NCBI GenBank assembly: GCA_963705525.1 | Contig: CAVPJW010000004.1 | Coordinates: 1,178,001 to 1,242,000 of the forward strand | DNA: 64,000 nucleotides | Direction of reading: 5' to 3' | From: CAVPJW01 sp963705525 | GTDB taxonomy: Bacteria > Acidobacteriota > Vicinamibacteria > Vicinamibacterales > CAVPJW01 | In this document: positions 17,751 through 25,591 of the stretch, in pieces | Layout of the letters: the number at the start of each line of letters is the position of its first letter | Numbering within the stretch: the first letter of the stretch is position 1 | Translations under genes and position numbers: made by a program | The notes under the pieces: generated by a model | Database searches by the model: none | What the model saw: only the letters and a program-made list of their open reading frames with translations | Told to the model about the DNA's origin: nothing

Positions 17751-18771
17751 AGTACAGCACTCCGGCAGCCGTGATGAGCAGGTTGACGACGGCGAGCGGC
17801 AGCAGGATCTTCCAGCCAAACTGCATCAGCTGGTCGTACCGGTACCGTGGCAGTGTCCACCTGATCCACACATAGAAGAACAAGAGCGCCAGCACTTTGA
17901 TGAGGAACCAGATCCATCCGAGCGATTCGGGCAGCAACGGTCCATGCCAGCCGCCCAGAAAGAGGTCCGTGGCCACGGCCGACACGGTCACCATGTTGAT
18001 GTACTCGGCCATGAAGAACATGGCGAAGCTCATGCTGCTGTACTCGGTGTGATAGCCGGCGACGAGCTCCTGTTCGGCCTCCGGGAAGTCAAAGGGCGCG
18101 CGGTTGGTCTCGGCAATCCCCGCCGTGAGGTAAATGAAGAAGCCAAGCGGCTGCAGAAAGATGTTCCACTTCGGAACGATCGGCAGCCATCCCCACGTTC
18201 CACTCTGCGCATTGACGATGTCGCGCAGCGACAGAGAACCGGCGATGAGCAGCACGGCGGCGAGCGCAAGCCCGTACGACAGCTCGTAACTGATCATCTG
18301 GGCGGCCGATCGCAATCCTCCGAGCAACGAGTATTTGCTGCGCGCGCTCCAGCCGGCCAGCACGATGCCGTACACACCCATCGACGCGACCGCGAAGATC
18401 ACGAGCATGGCCACGTTCACGTCGGCCACCTGCAGGCTGATCGGTTCGTCCAGCCACCCGAAGAACGTGGTCTCGGCGCCGAACGGCACGACGGCAAATG
18501 CCGCGAAGGCGGCGGTCGCCGAAATGACGGGCGCGAGCATGAAGAGAAACGCGTCGGCCTGGGCGGGCCGCAGCTCCTCCTTGAAGAAGAGCTTCACGAT
18601 ATCGGCCAGCGGCTGCAGCAGCCCGCGTGGTCCGACAAGGTAGGGTCCCATGCGCTGCTGGAGCATCGCGGCGACTTTCCGCTCCATGTAGACCATGCCG
18701 GCCGCGGAGCTCAAGAGCACCACGAATACGAACAGGATCAACCCGAGCTGCGCGATGAGAACGGGCGTCAT
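17740..18771 (-). CDS. nuoH: NADH-quinone oxidoreductase subunit H
   Basis: This 343-residue subunit forms the quinone chamber with NuoB and NuoD. It shows MVYMERKVAAMLQQRMGPYL, the loop segment GGLRSAAQMISYELSYGLAL and the signature ETNRAPFDFPEAEQELVAGY with its quinone-site Glu residues. The ATG at 18771 is one base after the nuoF stop. In canonical operons nuoG separates nuoF and nuoH, and no trace of it is present. Confidence 0.97.
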   Translation of the reverse strand: MTPVLIAQLGLILFVFVVLLSSAAGMVYMERKVAAMLQQRMGPYLVGPRGLLQPLADIVKLFFKEELRPAQADAFLFMLAPVISATAAFAAFAVVPFGAETTFFGWLDEPISLQVADVNVAMLVIFAVASMGVYGIVLAGWSARSKYSLLGGLRSAAQMISYELSYGLALAAVLLIAGSLSLRDIVNAQSGTWGWLPIVPKWNIFLQPLGFFIYLTAGIAETNRAPFDFPEAEQELVAGYHTEYSSMSFAMFFMAEYINMVTVSAVATDLFLGGWHGPLLPESLGWIWFLIKVLALLFFYVWIRWTLPRYRYDQLMQFGWKILLPLAVVNLLITAAGVLYFAV

Positions 18772-18772
18772 C

Positions 18773-20075
18773 TCAATGCGCACCGGCCCGCGAAGCCGCC
18801 CGCCAGTCCGCCGGCACGGTGCACCGCCCCTCACGCACGTGGGCTTCGAATTCGGCTCGAAAATTCTTGACCGTGGTCAGCGCCGGCGTGGCGGCGGCGT
18901 CTCCGAACGCGCAGAGCGTCTTCCCCACGATGTTGTTGCCCACGCTCACGAGCAGGTCGATGTCTGTCATGTCGCCCTCGCCCTGCTCGAGCCGGTGCAG
19001 GATCTTCCACAGCCAGTCCGTGCCTTCGCGGCACGGCGTGCACTTGCCGCAGGACTCGTGGCGATAGAAGTGCAACAGATTCTCGGCGAGCCAGACCATG
19101 CACGTCGTGTCGTCGAGTACCGATGATGCCCGCCGACCCGAGGAGCGAGCCCGCCTTCTGGACGCTGTCGAAGCTCGCCGGGATATCGAGTTGATCCGGC
19201 AGCAGAATCGGGACGGATGAACCGCCGGGAATGACTGCCTTCAAGGAGTGCCCGTCGCGCACGCCGCCTGCGTAATCGAAGATCAGCGAGCGAAGCGTCG
19301 TGTGCATCGACGCCTCGTAGACGCCCGGCCGCTTCACGTGGCCGCTCACGCAGAAGAGTTTCGGTCCTCCATTCTTCTCGGGACCGATCGCCGCATACCA
19401 GTCCGCGCCGTTCAGACAGATGAGCGGCACGTTGCAGAGCGTCTCGACGTTGTTGACGGCGGTCGGGCACTGGTAGAGCCCCGCGACGGCCGGAAACGGC
19501 GGCTTCAGCCGCGGTTGCGCACGCTTCCCCTCGAGGGATTCCAGGAGCGCGGTCTCCTCGCCGGCTTCGTAGGCGCCCGCCCCGCGGTGTACGTAGATGT
19601 CACAGTCGAATCCGCTGCCCAGAATATTCCGGCCGACATATCCCGCCGCGTACGCCTCGTCGATCGCCCGCTCGACCGCCTGCTCGACGTGGTAGAACTC
19701 GCCGCGGATGTAAATGTAGGCCACTTTCGCGCCGATGGCGTAGCACCCGATCAGGCATCCCTCGAGAAGCAGATGCGGATAGCGCTCCATGAGCAGGTGA
19801 TCCTTGAACGTACCGGGCTCGCTCTCGTCGGCGTTGCACGCGATGTATTTCGGCTTCGGCGTGTCCTTGAGGACGAACTGCCATTTCATGCCCGTCGGAA
19901 AGCCGGCGCCACCCCGGCCCCGCAGGCCCGCCCGCTTGACCTCTTCGATGATCTGATCGGGTTTGAGCGCGAGCGCCTTCTTCAAACCTTCGTAGCCATG
20001 GTGCCGCAGATAGAAATCGAGCGTGAAGGAGTTGGGCTCGCGCACGTACTTCGTCAGGACGGGTTCGAACGTCAC
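18773..20075 (-). CDS. nuoF: NADH-quinone oxidoreductase subunit F, one-base frameshift
   Basis: This is the NADH- and FMN-binding subunit with [4Fe-4S] cluster N3. It has GLRGRGGAGFPTGMKW for nucleotide binding and FMN segments including YIACNADESEPGTFKDH. The cluster ligands are ESCGKCTPCREG plus a downstream Cys (KTLCAFGDAA). It starts at a GTG overlapping the nuoE stop. Codons run in one frame from 20075 to 19122, then base 19121 (C on the plus strand) is extra, and the frame resumes at 19120 with VLDDTTCMVWLAENLLHFYR. Without that base the protein has 433 residues, the usual length. This is either a sequence error or a real lesion that removes the cluster-binding end. Confidence 0.9.
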
Positions 20076-20671
20076 TTCTCCACCTTGTGATGACAGCCGC
20101 TGACCGCCGTCGTTCCGCGATCGCGCAGATCGTCCACGAGCTGCCCGGCGGCCTCGGGACGGAGCGCTTCGTGCCATTCGTCATTGACCATCAGTACAGG
20201 TGCGCGGTCGCAGGCGCCCAGGCACTCGACCTCGATCAGCGTGAACGTACCCGATGGGTCCGTTTCTCCTGGTTTGATCGCCAGCTTCTTGGTGAGCGCC
20301 TCGGTCACACGCTCGGCGCCGGCGAGCGCGCACGACAGCGTCCGGCACACTTGGAGCACGTACCGCCCGACCGGCTTCGAATAGAACATCGTGTAGAACG
20401 ACACGACGTCTTCGACTTCGGCCGCCGAACACCCGATCGCGTCGGCGACATGGCGCATCGCTGCCGCCGTGATGTAGCCCATCTGCTGCTGCACGAGATA
20501 AAGAGCAGGGAGAATGGCAGACCGACGTCGATCCGGCGGGTAGCGCGCGCAGATCCGTTCGAGACGCTCGCGATGCTCGGGCGTATAGGTGAATTCGTCG
20601 CCCGCCACGGGCAATTCGCGCGTGGACCGGTGGAACTCCGAACCGTACGACATGCGCGGATGAAAGCTCAT
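20072..20671 (-). CDS. nuoE: NADH-quinone oxidoreductase subunit E
   Basis: This thioredoxin-like [2Fe-2S] subunit (cluster N1a) of the NADH module has 199 residues. All four cluster Cys are present: C109 and C114 (CRTLSC), C150 and C154 (CLGAC). The helical N-terminal part includes ILPALYLVQQQMGYITAAAM. The ATG at 20671 overlaps the nuoD stop, and its own stop overlaps the GTG of nuoF, so D, E and F appear translationally coupled. Confidence 0.95.
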   Translation of the reverse strand: MSFHPRMSYGSEFHRSTRELPVAGDEFTYTPEHRERLERICARYPPDRRRSAILPALYLVQQQMGYITAAAMRHVADAIGCSAAEVEDVVSFYTMFYSKPVGRYVLQVCRTLSCALAGAERVTEALTKKLAIKPGETDPSGTFTLIEVECLGACDRAPVLMVNDEWHEALRPEAAGQLVDDLRDRGTTAVSGCHHKVEK

Positions 20672-21849
20672 CGATCGACGTCTCCCATCACCACGTCCAC
20701 CGAACCGATGACGGCCACGACATCGGCAATCAGCCCCCCCACGACCAGCCGTTCGAGCGCCTGGCAGGCCAGAAGGGACGGTGCCCGCGACTTGACGCGC
20801 CAGGGGCGGTTCGTGCCGTCCGACACGACATAGAATCCCTGCTCGCCGCGGGGACCCTCGACAGGCACGTACGATTCGCCGGGCGGCGTGACGAAACCCT
20901 GCGAATAGATCAGGAAGTGCTGGATGAGCGCTTCCATCTCCGTATACACCTTGTCCTTCGGCGGCGGGACCACGCGCGGATCGTCCACCGCAAAGAGACC
21001 CGTCGGGGTGATGCGATCGAGAGCCTGCCGGCAGATGCGCACGCTCTGCCGCATCTCTTCCATCCGCACCAGATATCGATCGTAGACGTCGCCGTTCGCG
21101 CCCGCGGCCACGTCGAACTCGTACGTCTCGTAGCCGAGATACGGAAATGCCTTCCGGACGTCGTACGACGACCCCGCGGCACGCGCGATCGGTCCGACCA
21201 GGCCCCATGCCACCGCCTCGTCTTGCGAAATCGCGCCGACGCCGCGCGTCCGTTTCAGGTAGATGGCATTCTGCGTCAGCAGATCTTCGTACTCGTTGAG
21301 CTTGACCGGAAAACGATCGAGAAACGCCCGGACGGCATCGTGGAATCCCCTGGGGAGATCCTCGCGCAGCCCGCCGATCCGGATGAACGACGGGAACATC
21401 CGGAACCCGGCGATCAGCTCGTTGATGTTGAGGAGCAGCTCCCGTTCCCGGAAGCAGTAGAGCATCACCGACACCGCCCCGACTTCCATGGCGTGTGTGC
21501 CGAGCCAGACCAGATGACTGTTGATGCGCTGGAGCTCGGCGAGCAGCACTCGAATGGCCTGCACACGCTCGGGCATCGTCAGGCCCATCAGCCGCTCGAC
21601 CGACAAGGAGAACGCCAGGCTGTTGGACTGCGCGCTCAGGTAATCCATCCGCTCGACGAGCGGAATCACCTGCTGCCACTTCTTCTGCTCACACGTCTTC
21701 TCGATGCCCGTGTGAAGATATCCAATCGTCGGCGACGCCGAGCGCACCGTTTCGCCATCCAGCTCCAGCACGAGACGAAGGACACCATGCGTGCTGGGAT
21801 GTTGAGGTCCCATGTTCACGGTCATGGTTTCGGTGCGGAGCTGGGGCAT
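20668..21849 (-). CDS. nuoD: NADH-quinone oxidoreductase subunit D
   Basis: The 49-kDa subunit lines the quinone site together with NuoB. The 393-residue protein begins MTVNMGPQHPSTHGVLRLVL, which contains the quinone-binding His of the HPSTHG loop. It continues with GYLHTGIEKTCEQKKW and INSHLVWLGTHAMEVGA and ends in the usual GSVDVVMGDVDR. Its start lies just downstream of a GAAC heptad tract that separates it from gmhA. Confidence 0.97.
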   Translation of the reverse strand: MPQLRTETMTVNMGPQHPSTHGVLRLVLELDGETVRSASPTIGYLHTGIEKTCEQKKWQQVIPLVERMDYLSAQSNSLAFSLSVERLMGLTMPERVQAIRVLLAELQRINSHLVWLGTHAMEVGAVSVMLYCFRERELLLNINELIAGFRMFPSFIRIGGLREDLPRGFHDAVRAFLDRFPVKLNEYEDLLTQNAIYLKRTRGVGAISQDEAVAWGLVGPIARAAGSSYDVRKAFPYLGYETYEFDVAAGANGDVYDRYLVRMEEMRQSVRICRQALDRITPTGLFAVDDPRVVPPPKDKVYTEMEALIQHFLIYSQGFVTPPGESYVPVEGPRGEQGFYVVSDGTNRPWRVKSRAPSLLACQALERLVVGGLIADVVAVIGSVDVVMGDVDR

Positions 21850-21861
21850 GAGGAAAAAAGA

Positions 21862-21898
21862 AGTTCTTAGTTCTTGGTGCTTGGTTCTTAGTTCTTAA
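21862..21898. repeat. GAAC heptad repeat, gmhA/nuoD junction
   Basis: On the minus strand five heptads follow each other: AAGAACT, AAGAACC, AAGCACC, AAGAACT and AAGAACT. The tract supplies the last codons and the TAA stop of gmhA (stop at 21888-21890) and ends 12 bases before the nuoD start. Confidence 0.75.
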
Positions 21899-22475
21899 AA
21901 ATCGATTGCTCCAGCAGCTCGCAGATGGCGTGCATGATCGTCCGGTGCGCTTCCTGCGCACGCGCCACCGATGCCACCGGGACGTTGAGATGAATGTCGG
22001 CCGCGCGTCCCGCGCCGCCGCCGTCGCGTCCCGTCAGCGCAACCGTCTTGAGCCCCTGCGCGCGCGCCGCCGTGAGCGCCGCCACCACGTTCGGTGAATT
22101 CCCGCTCGTCGTGATCCCGATCGCCACATCGCCAGGACGGCCGAGCGCCTCGATCTGCCGGACGAACACGCGATCGTAGCTGTAGTCGTTGCCGATGCTC
22201 GTCAGAATGCTCGTGTCCGTCGAGAGCGCAATTGCGGCGAGCGCGCGGCGTTCCCGCGTGAATCGTCCCACGAGCTCGGCAGACAGATGCTGAGAGTCAG
22301 CGGCGCTGCCCCCGTTTCCAAACACCAGCACCTTGCCGCCGGCCGCGAGCGCGGCCGCAATCGCATCGACCGCGACCGGTATCGCGGCCCCGGTCGACTT
22401 GAGCGCCAGTTCCAGCGCCTGTGCGGATGCCTGGAAGATTTCTCGAACGATCGCGTCACGGGGGTCGCCAGCCAT
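21888..22475 (-). CDS. gmhA: D-sedoheptulose-7-phosphate isomerase
   Basis: This 195-residue SIS-domain enzyme starts the ADP-heptose pathway by converting sedoheptulose 7-phosphate to glycero-manno-heptose 7-phosphate. The phosphosugar motifs are FGNGGSAADSQHLSAELVGR and ITTSGNSPNVVAAL; the C-terminal helix EAHRTIMHAICELLEQ has the catalytic His. It lies between nuoC (12-base gap) and nuoD, on the same strand, so it is probably cotranscribed with complex I. The last residues (SIFKN) and stop fall inside a GAAC repeat. It would supply the RfaE1 kinase encoded at 5933. Confidence 0.93.
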   Translation of the reverse strand: MAGDPRDAIVREIFQASAQALELALKSTGAAIPVAVDAIAAALAAGGKVLVFGNGGSAADSQHLSAELVGRFTRERRALAAIALSTDTSILTSIGNDYSYDRVFVRQIEALGRPGDVAIGITTSGNSPNVVAALTAARAQGLKTVALTGRDGGGAGRAADIHLNVPVASVARAQEAHRTIMHAICELLEQSIFKN

Positions 22476-22487
22476 CGGACAGCCTCT

Positions 22488-23054
22488 CTATGATCGGCGC
22501 GTCCGCGCGTGGCGGTCGGCCTCGAGTCGAGCCTTGAACTCTTCCTCGGACACCTGCAGCGGCTCGCTGACAGTGGCCGCGAGCGTGATCTGAACGGGAT
22601 AGTCCTTCCGCAGCGGATGTCCTTCCCAATCGTCCGGCATCAACAATCTCCGCAGATCGGGGTGATCGTCGAAGACGATGCCAAAGAGGTCCCAGACTTC
22701 GCGCTCGAGCCAGCCGGCCGCCGGCCAAATCGCCGCCACCGTGGGCAGGTGCGGATCGGTTCCCGACACGCGCGTCTTGATCCGCAGCCGCCGCCGCTCC
22801 GCCGGCGACGCGAGATGGTAGACCACTTCGTACCGTGGCTCGCGAGGCAGCCAGTCGACCGCCGTGATGTCGGCAAGCAGCCGAAACGACAGGCCGGATG
22901 TGTCGCGCAGGTAGCGGCATGTTTCGAGGAGCCTTCCGCTCGACACATAGAGCGTTGGCTGATCCTGCGCGGTCGCCGCTTCCCACCCCTCGCCTCCAAG
23001 GGCGGCGGCCAAACCGCTCACCAGCGTCGGAGCGTCCATCGGCTCTTCAGTCAT
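22488..23054 (-). CDS. nuoC: NADH-quinone oxidoreductase subunit C
   Basis: This peripheral 30-kDa subunit of complex I is encoded separately here, not fused to NuoD. The 188-residue protein has YEVVYHLASPAERRRLRIKT and the family signature EREVWDLFGIVFDDHPDLRR, followed by LLMPDDWEGHPLRKDYPV. It starts 30 bases after the nuoB stop. Confidence 0.96.
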   Translation of the reverse strand: MTEEPMDAPTLVSGLAAALGGEGWEAATAQDQPTLYVSSGRLLETCRYLRDTSGLSFRLLADITAVDWLPREPRYEVVYHLASPAERRRLRIKTRVSGTDPHLPTVAAIWPAAGWLEREVWDLFGIVFDDHPDLRRLLMPDDWEGHPLRKDYPVQITLAATVSEPLQVSEEEFKARLEADRHARTRRS

Positions 23055-23084
23055 GGGTGATCGGCAACGGGACCGCAGGCGCCA

Positions 23085-23546
23085 TCACGCCCGGGACGCG
23101 GCAATCTTCTTCTGCAGCTGAACGATGCCGTAGATGAGTGCCTCCGGCCGCGGCGGACAGCCAGGCACGAACACATCGACGGGCACTACCTGATCCACGC
23201 CCTGCACGAGCGCGTAATTGTCGAACACACCGCCGACCGACGCACAAGCGCCCATCGAGATGACCCACTTCGGTTCCGGCATCTGGTCATAGATGCGCCG
23301 GAGCGCCGGCGCCATTTTTCGAGACAGACGTCCGGCCACGATCATCAGGTCGGACTGACGCGGCGATCCGCGGAACACTTCAGCGCCAAACCGGGCGATG
23401 TCATAGCGAGACGCGCTCATCGACATCATCTCGATGGCGCAGCACGCCAGCCCGAACGTCACGGGCCAGAGCGACGAGCGCCGCGCCCACTGGATCATCT
23501 TGTCCACGGTGGTCGTCAAAACGGGAATGTCGGGCAGATCACTCAT
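23085..23546 (-). CDS. nuoB: NADH-quinone oxidoreductase subunit B
   Basis: This subunit carries the terminal [4Fe-4S] cluster N2 that reduces quinone. In the 153-residue protein starting at ATG 23546 the four ligands are present: tandem C35-C36 (GLACCAIEMM), C101 (SMGACASVGG) and C130 (VFVPGCPPRPEAL). The frame is open far upstream across nuoA, but MSDLPDIPVLTTTVDK is a normal NuoB opening and lies five bases after the nuoA stop. Confidence 0.96.
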   Translation of the reverse strand: MSDLPDIPVLTTTVDKMIQWARRSSLWPVTFGLACCAIEMMSMSASRYDIARFGAEVFRGSPRQSDLMIVAGRLSRKMAPALRRIYDQMPEPKWVISMGACASVGGVFDNYALVQGVDQVVPVDVFVPGCPPRPEALIYGIVQLQKKIAASRA

Positions 23547-23551
23547 GTCGG

Positions 23552-23932
23552 TCACCGGGCCGATGTCAGGGGACGATCCGTCCCCCAGTCGAGCACGCCC
23601 TTCTTCCAAATGTACACATATCCCACGAGCAGAATCCCGAAGAACAGCAGAACCTGGATGTACCCGGCCCACCCGAGCGCTCGAAGGGCCATGGCCCACG
23701 GGTACACGAACGCGACTTCGATGTCGAAGAGCAGAAAAATCATCGCGACGAGATAGAACTTGACCGACTGACGCTCGCCCGCATCGCCGACCGGCGGCAT
23801 GCCGCATTCGTACGGCGCGCTCTTTTCGGGAGTCGGATGGCGGGGGCCGAGCAGCCGCGACAAGACAAGCGTCACGGCGCCGAACGCCGCGCCGAGACCA
23901 ATCATCAACAGAATGGACAACCAGCCCTGCAT
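23552..23932 (-). CDS. nuoA: NADH-quinone oxidoreductase subunit A
   Basis: This three-helix membrane subunit of 126 residues carries the conserved loop EKSAPYECGMPPVGDAGERQ with its quinone-cavity Cys, and VKFYLVAMIFLLFDIEVAFV with the acidic residues of helix 2. It is the first gene of the nuo operon. In the 276-base region upstream (23933-24208), shared with the divergent glycosyltransferase, I see no convincing promoter for the nuo direction. Confidence 0.96.
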   Translation of the reverse strand: MQGWLSILLMIGLGAAFGAVTLVLSRLLGPRHPTPEKSAPYECGMPPVGDAGERQSVKFYLVAMIFLLFDIEVAFVYPWAMALRALGWAGYIQVLLFFGILLVGYVYIWKKGVLDWGTDRPLTSAR

Positions 23933-24196
23933 GGAGTGTGCGGTTCGGTCGCGGCCGAGCGAGCGGCCGAGGCTCAGCTTGTGAAGATTTTCTCAAGCCG
24001 ATCCGCAAAAAATCGCCGCGCACGGAATGGTGGCCATCACCTCCGGCTGCGGCGCATGCGGCCGACTCGAAGAGCCGCGCCAACCGATGCCTCATGCTAA
24101 CGGACCCCCCCGGGCAAGTCAACGCATCCGGGTCCCTGGCTGCGGGTCAGTTCGTCCCTGTGGCAGCAACACGCCGCGTGACATCTCTCCTCGGTC

Positions 24197-24202
24197 TAGA
24201 AT
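24197..24202 (+). promoter_or_regulatory. candidate -10 box of the GT4 gene
   Basis: TAGAAT ends exactly six bases before the GTG start at 24209, a geometry that would give a leaderless transcript. No -35 box is visible at the matching distance. Confidence 0.35.
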
Positions 24203-24208
24203 TCACTC

Positions 24209-25516
24209 GTGCGTCGCCTCGCCTGGTTCTCCCCGCTGCCTCCCGTGCGCTCGGGCATCGCCACCTACACCACAGAAGTACTCCCTCTTCTCGCCGCGGA
24301 CTATGCCCTCGACGTGTTCCCCGAAGCTTCCGCCTTCGACTTTCTGTGGAAGCACCTTCACCACCCGTACGATCTCATCGTCTATCAATTGGGCAACGCG
24401 AGCTGCCACGATTACATGTGGCCGTATCTGGTGCGTTATCCCGGTCTCCTGGTGCTTCACGACGCGCAACTCCATCAGGCCCGCGCGCTGTCGCTGCTCC
24501 GCGGCCGCGGCCGTTACGACGACTACCGCGCCGAGTTCCGTTACAACCATCCGGACTGTTCCGAACGAGTCGCCGAACACATCATCGCCGGATCGGGCGG
24601 AGTGCTCTTCCACCTCTGGCCCATGCTGCGACTGGCACTCTCGACATCGCGTCGGGTCGCCGTCCACAACGCGCGCGTGGCGCACGACCTCACCTGGAGC
24701 TTTCCCGAGGTGAACGTGGATGTGATTCGAATGGGTGTGCCGTCTGCCACTCCGTCCATCAGCCGCGAGGCGCTGCTCGCGCGTCACAACCTGCCGCCCG
24801 ACACGTTTGTCTTCGCGGCATTCGGCGGCATGACACCGGAAAAGCGCATCAGTTCAATTCTCCCCGCGCTGAGGAGCGCGGCCCGCTTCGTGCCCGCCGC
24901 CCATCTATTGCTCGTGGGAGACGCCGCGTCGTACTACGATCCGATGCACGAGGCCAGAGCCCTCGGCATCGAGGAGCGGGTGACGATGACCGGCTTCGTG
25001 CCGGATCAGGAGCTGGCGGCGTACATCGACATGGCGGACGTGTGCCTCTGCCTGCGCTGGCCGACGTCGCACGAAACATCCGCGTCGTGGCTACGGTGTC
25101 TCGCGCAGGGCAAGCCGACCATCATCACCGATCTGGCGCATACGGTCGGCATCACGGCGCTCGATCCGCGTACCTGGACGATTCAGCAGGGAGAACCTTA
25201 CGAGGCCGAGACGCAGCGCGGGCCAATCGCCATCACCATCGACGTCCTGGACGAAATCCACTCCCTGAAGATCGCGATGCGGCGCCTGGCGACCGACCCG
25301 GCGCTCCGGCGTGAGCTCGGCGGCAACGCACGCGCGTACTGGTCGGACGAGCACACGCCAGAGCTGATGAGCGCGGACTATACCCGCGCGATCGAGCACG
25401 CGCTCGCGAGTCCGGTTCCTCACCCAGCCAACCTTCCATCGCACCTCCACCGCGACGGCACCGAGCTGACCCGGGCGATCCTGAACCGTATGGGCCTCAC
25501 GAGGGAAGCCTTCTAG
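24209..25516 (+). CDS. glycosyltransferase family 4-like protein
   Basis: The 435-residue GT-B protein has the opening WFSPLPPVRSGIATYTTEVL, typical of GT4 enzymes. An acceptor-side segment LLVLHDAQLHQARAL follows. The C-terminal donor domain has FGGMTPEKRISSILPALRSA, LLLVGDAASYYD and the acidic motif SHETSASWLRCLAQGKPTII near residues 290-310, where GT4 enzymes normally have an EGFG/E-x7-E element. Donor and acceptor are unknown. It stands alone, divergent from nuoA. Confidence 0.85.
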   Translation: MRRLAWFSPLPPVRSGIATYTTEVLPLLAADYALDVFPEASAFDFLWKHLHHPYDLIVYQLGNASCHDYMWPYLVRYPGLLVLHDAQLHQARALSLLRGRGRYDDYRAEFRYNHPDCSERVAEHIIAGSGGVLFHLWPMLRLALSTSRRVAVHNARVAHDLTWSFPEVNVDVIRMGVPSATPSISREALLARHNLPPDTFVFAAFGGMTPEKRISSILPALRSAARFVPAAHLLLVGDAASYYDPMHEARALGIEERVTMTGFVPDQELAAYIDMADVCLCLRWPTSHETSASWLRCLAQGKPTIITDLAHTVGITALDPRTWTIQQGEPYEAETQRGPIAITIDVLDEIHSLKIAMRRLATDPALRRELGGNARAYWSDEHTPELMSADYTRAIEHALASPVPHPANLPSHLHRDGTELTRAILNRMGLTREAF

Positions 25517-25591
25517 TCGTCCAGCCACCGGCGGTCGCGCGCGCCAACCATCAGAAGGCGGGCCTTTGCGGTGTACACTTCGGTGAGATCG

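Noticed and set aside
14843..21898. GAAC repeat tracts considered as CRISPR repeats.
   Set aside because: Units are only 7-8 bases, directly adjacent and without unique spacers, and no cas gene is present.
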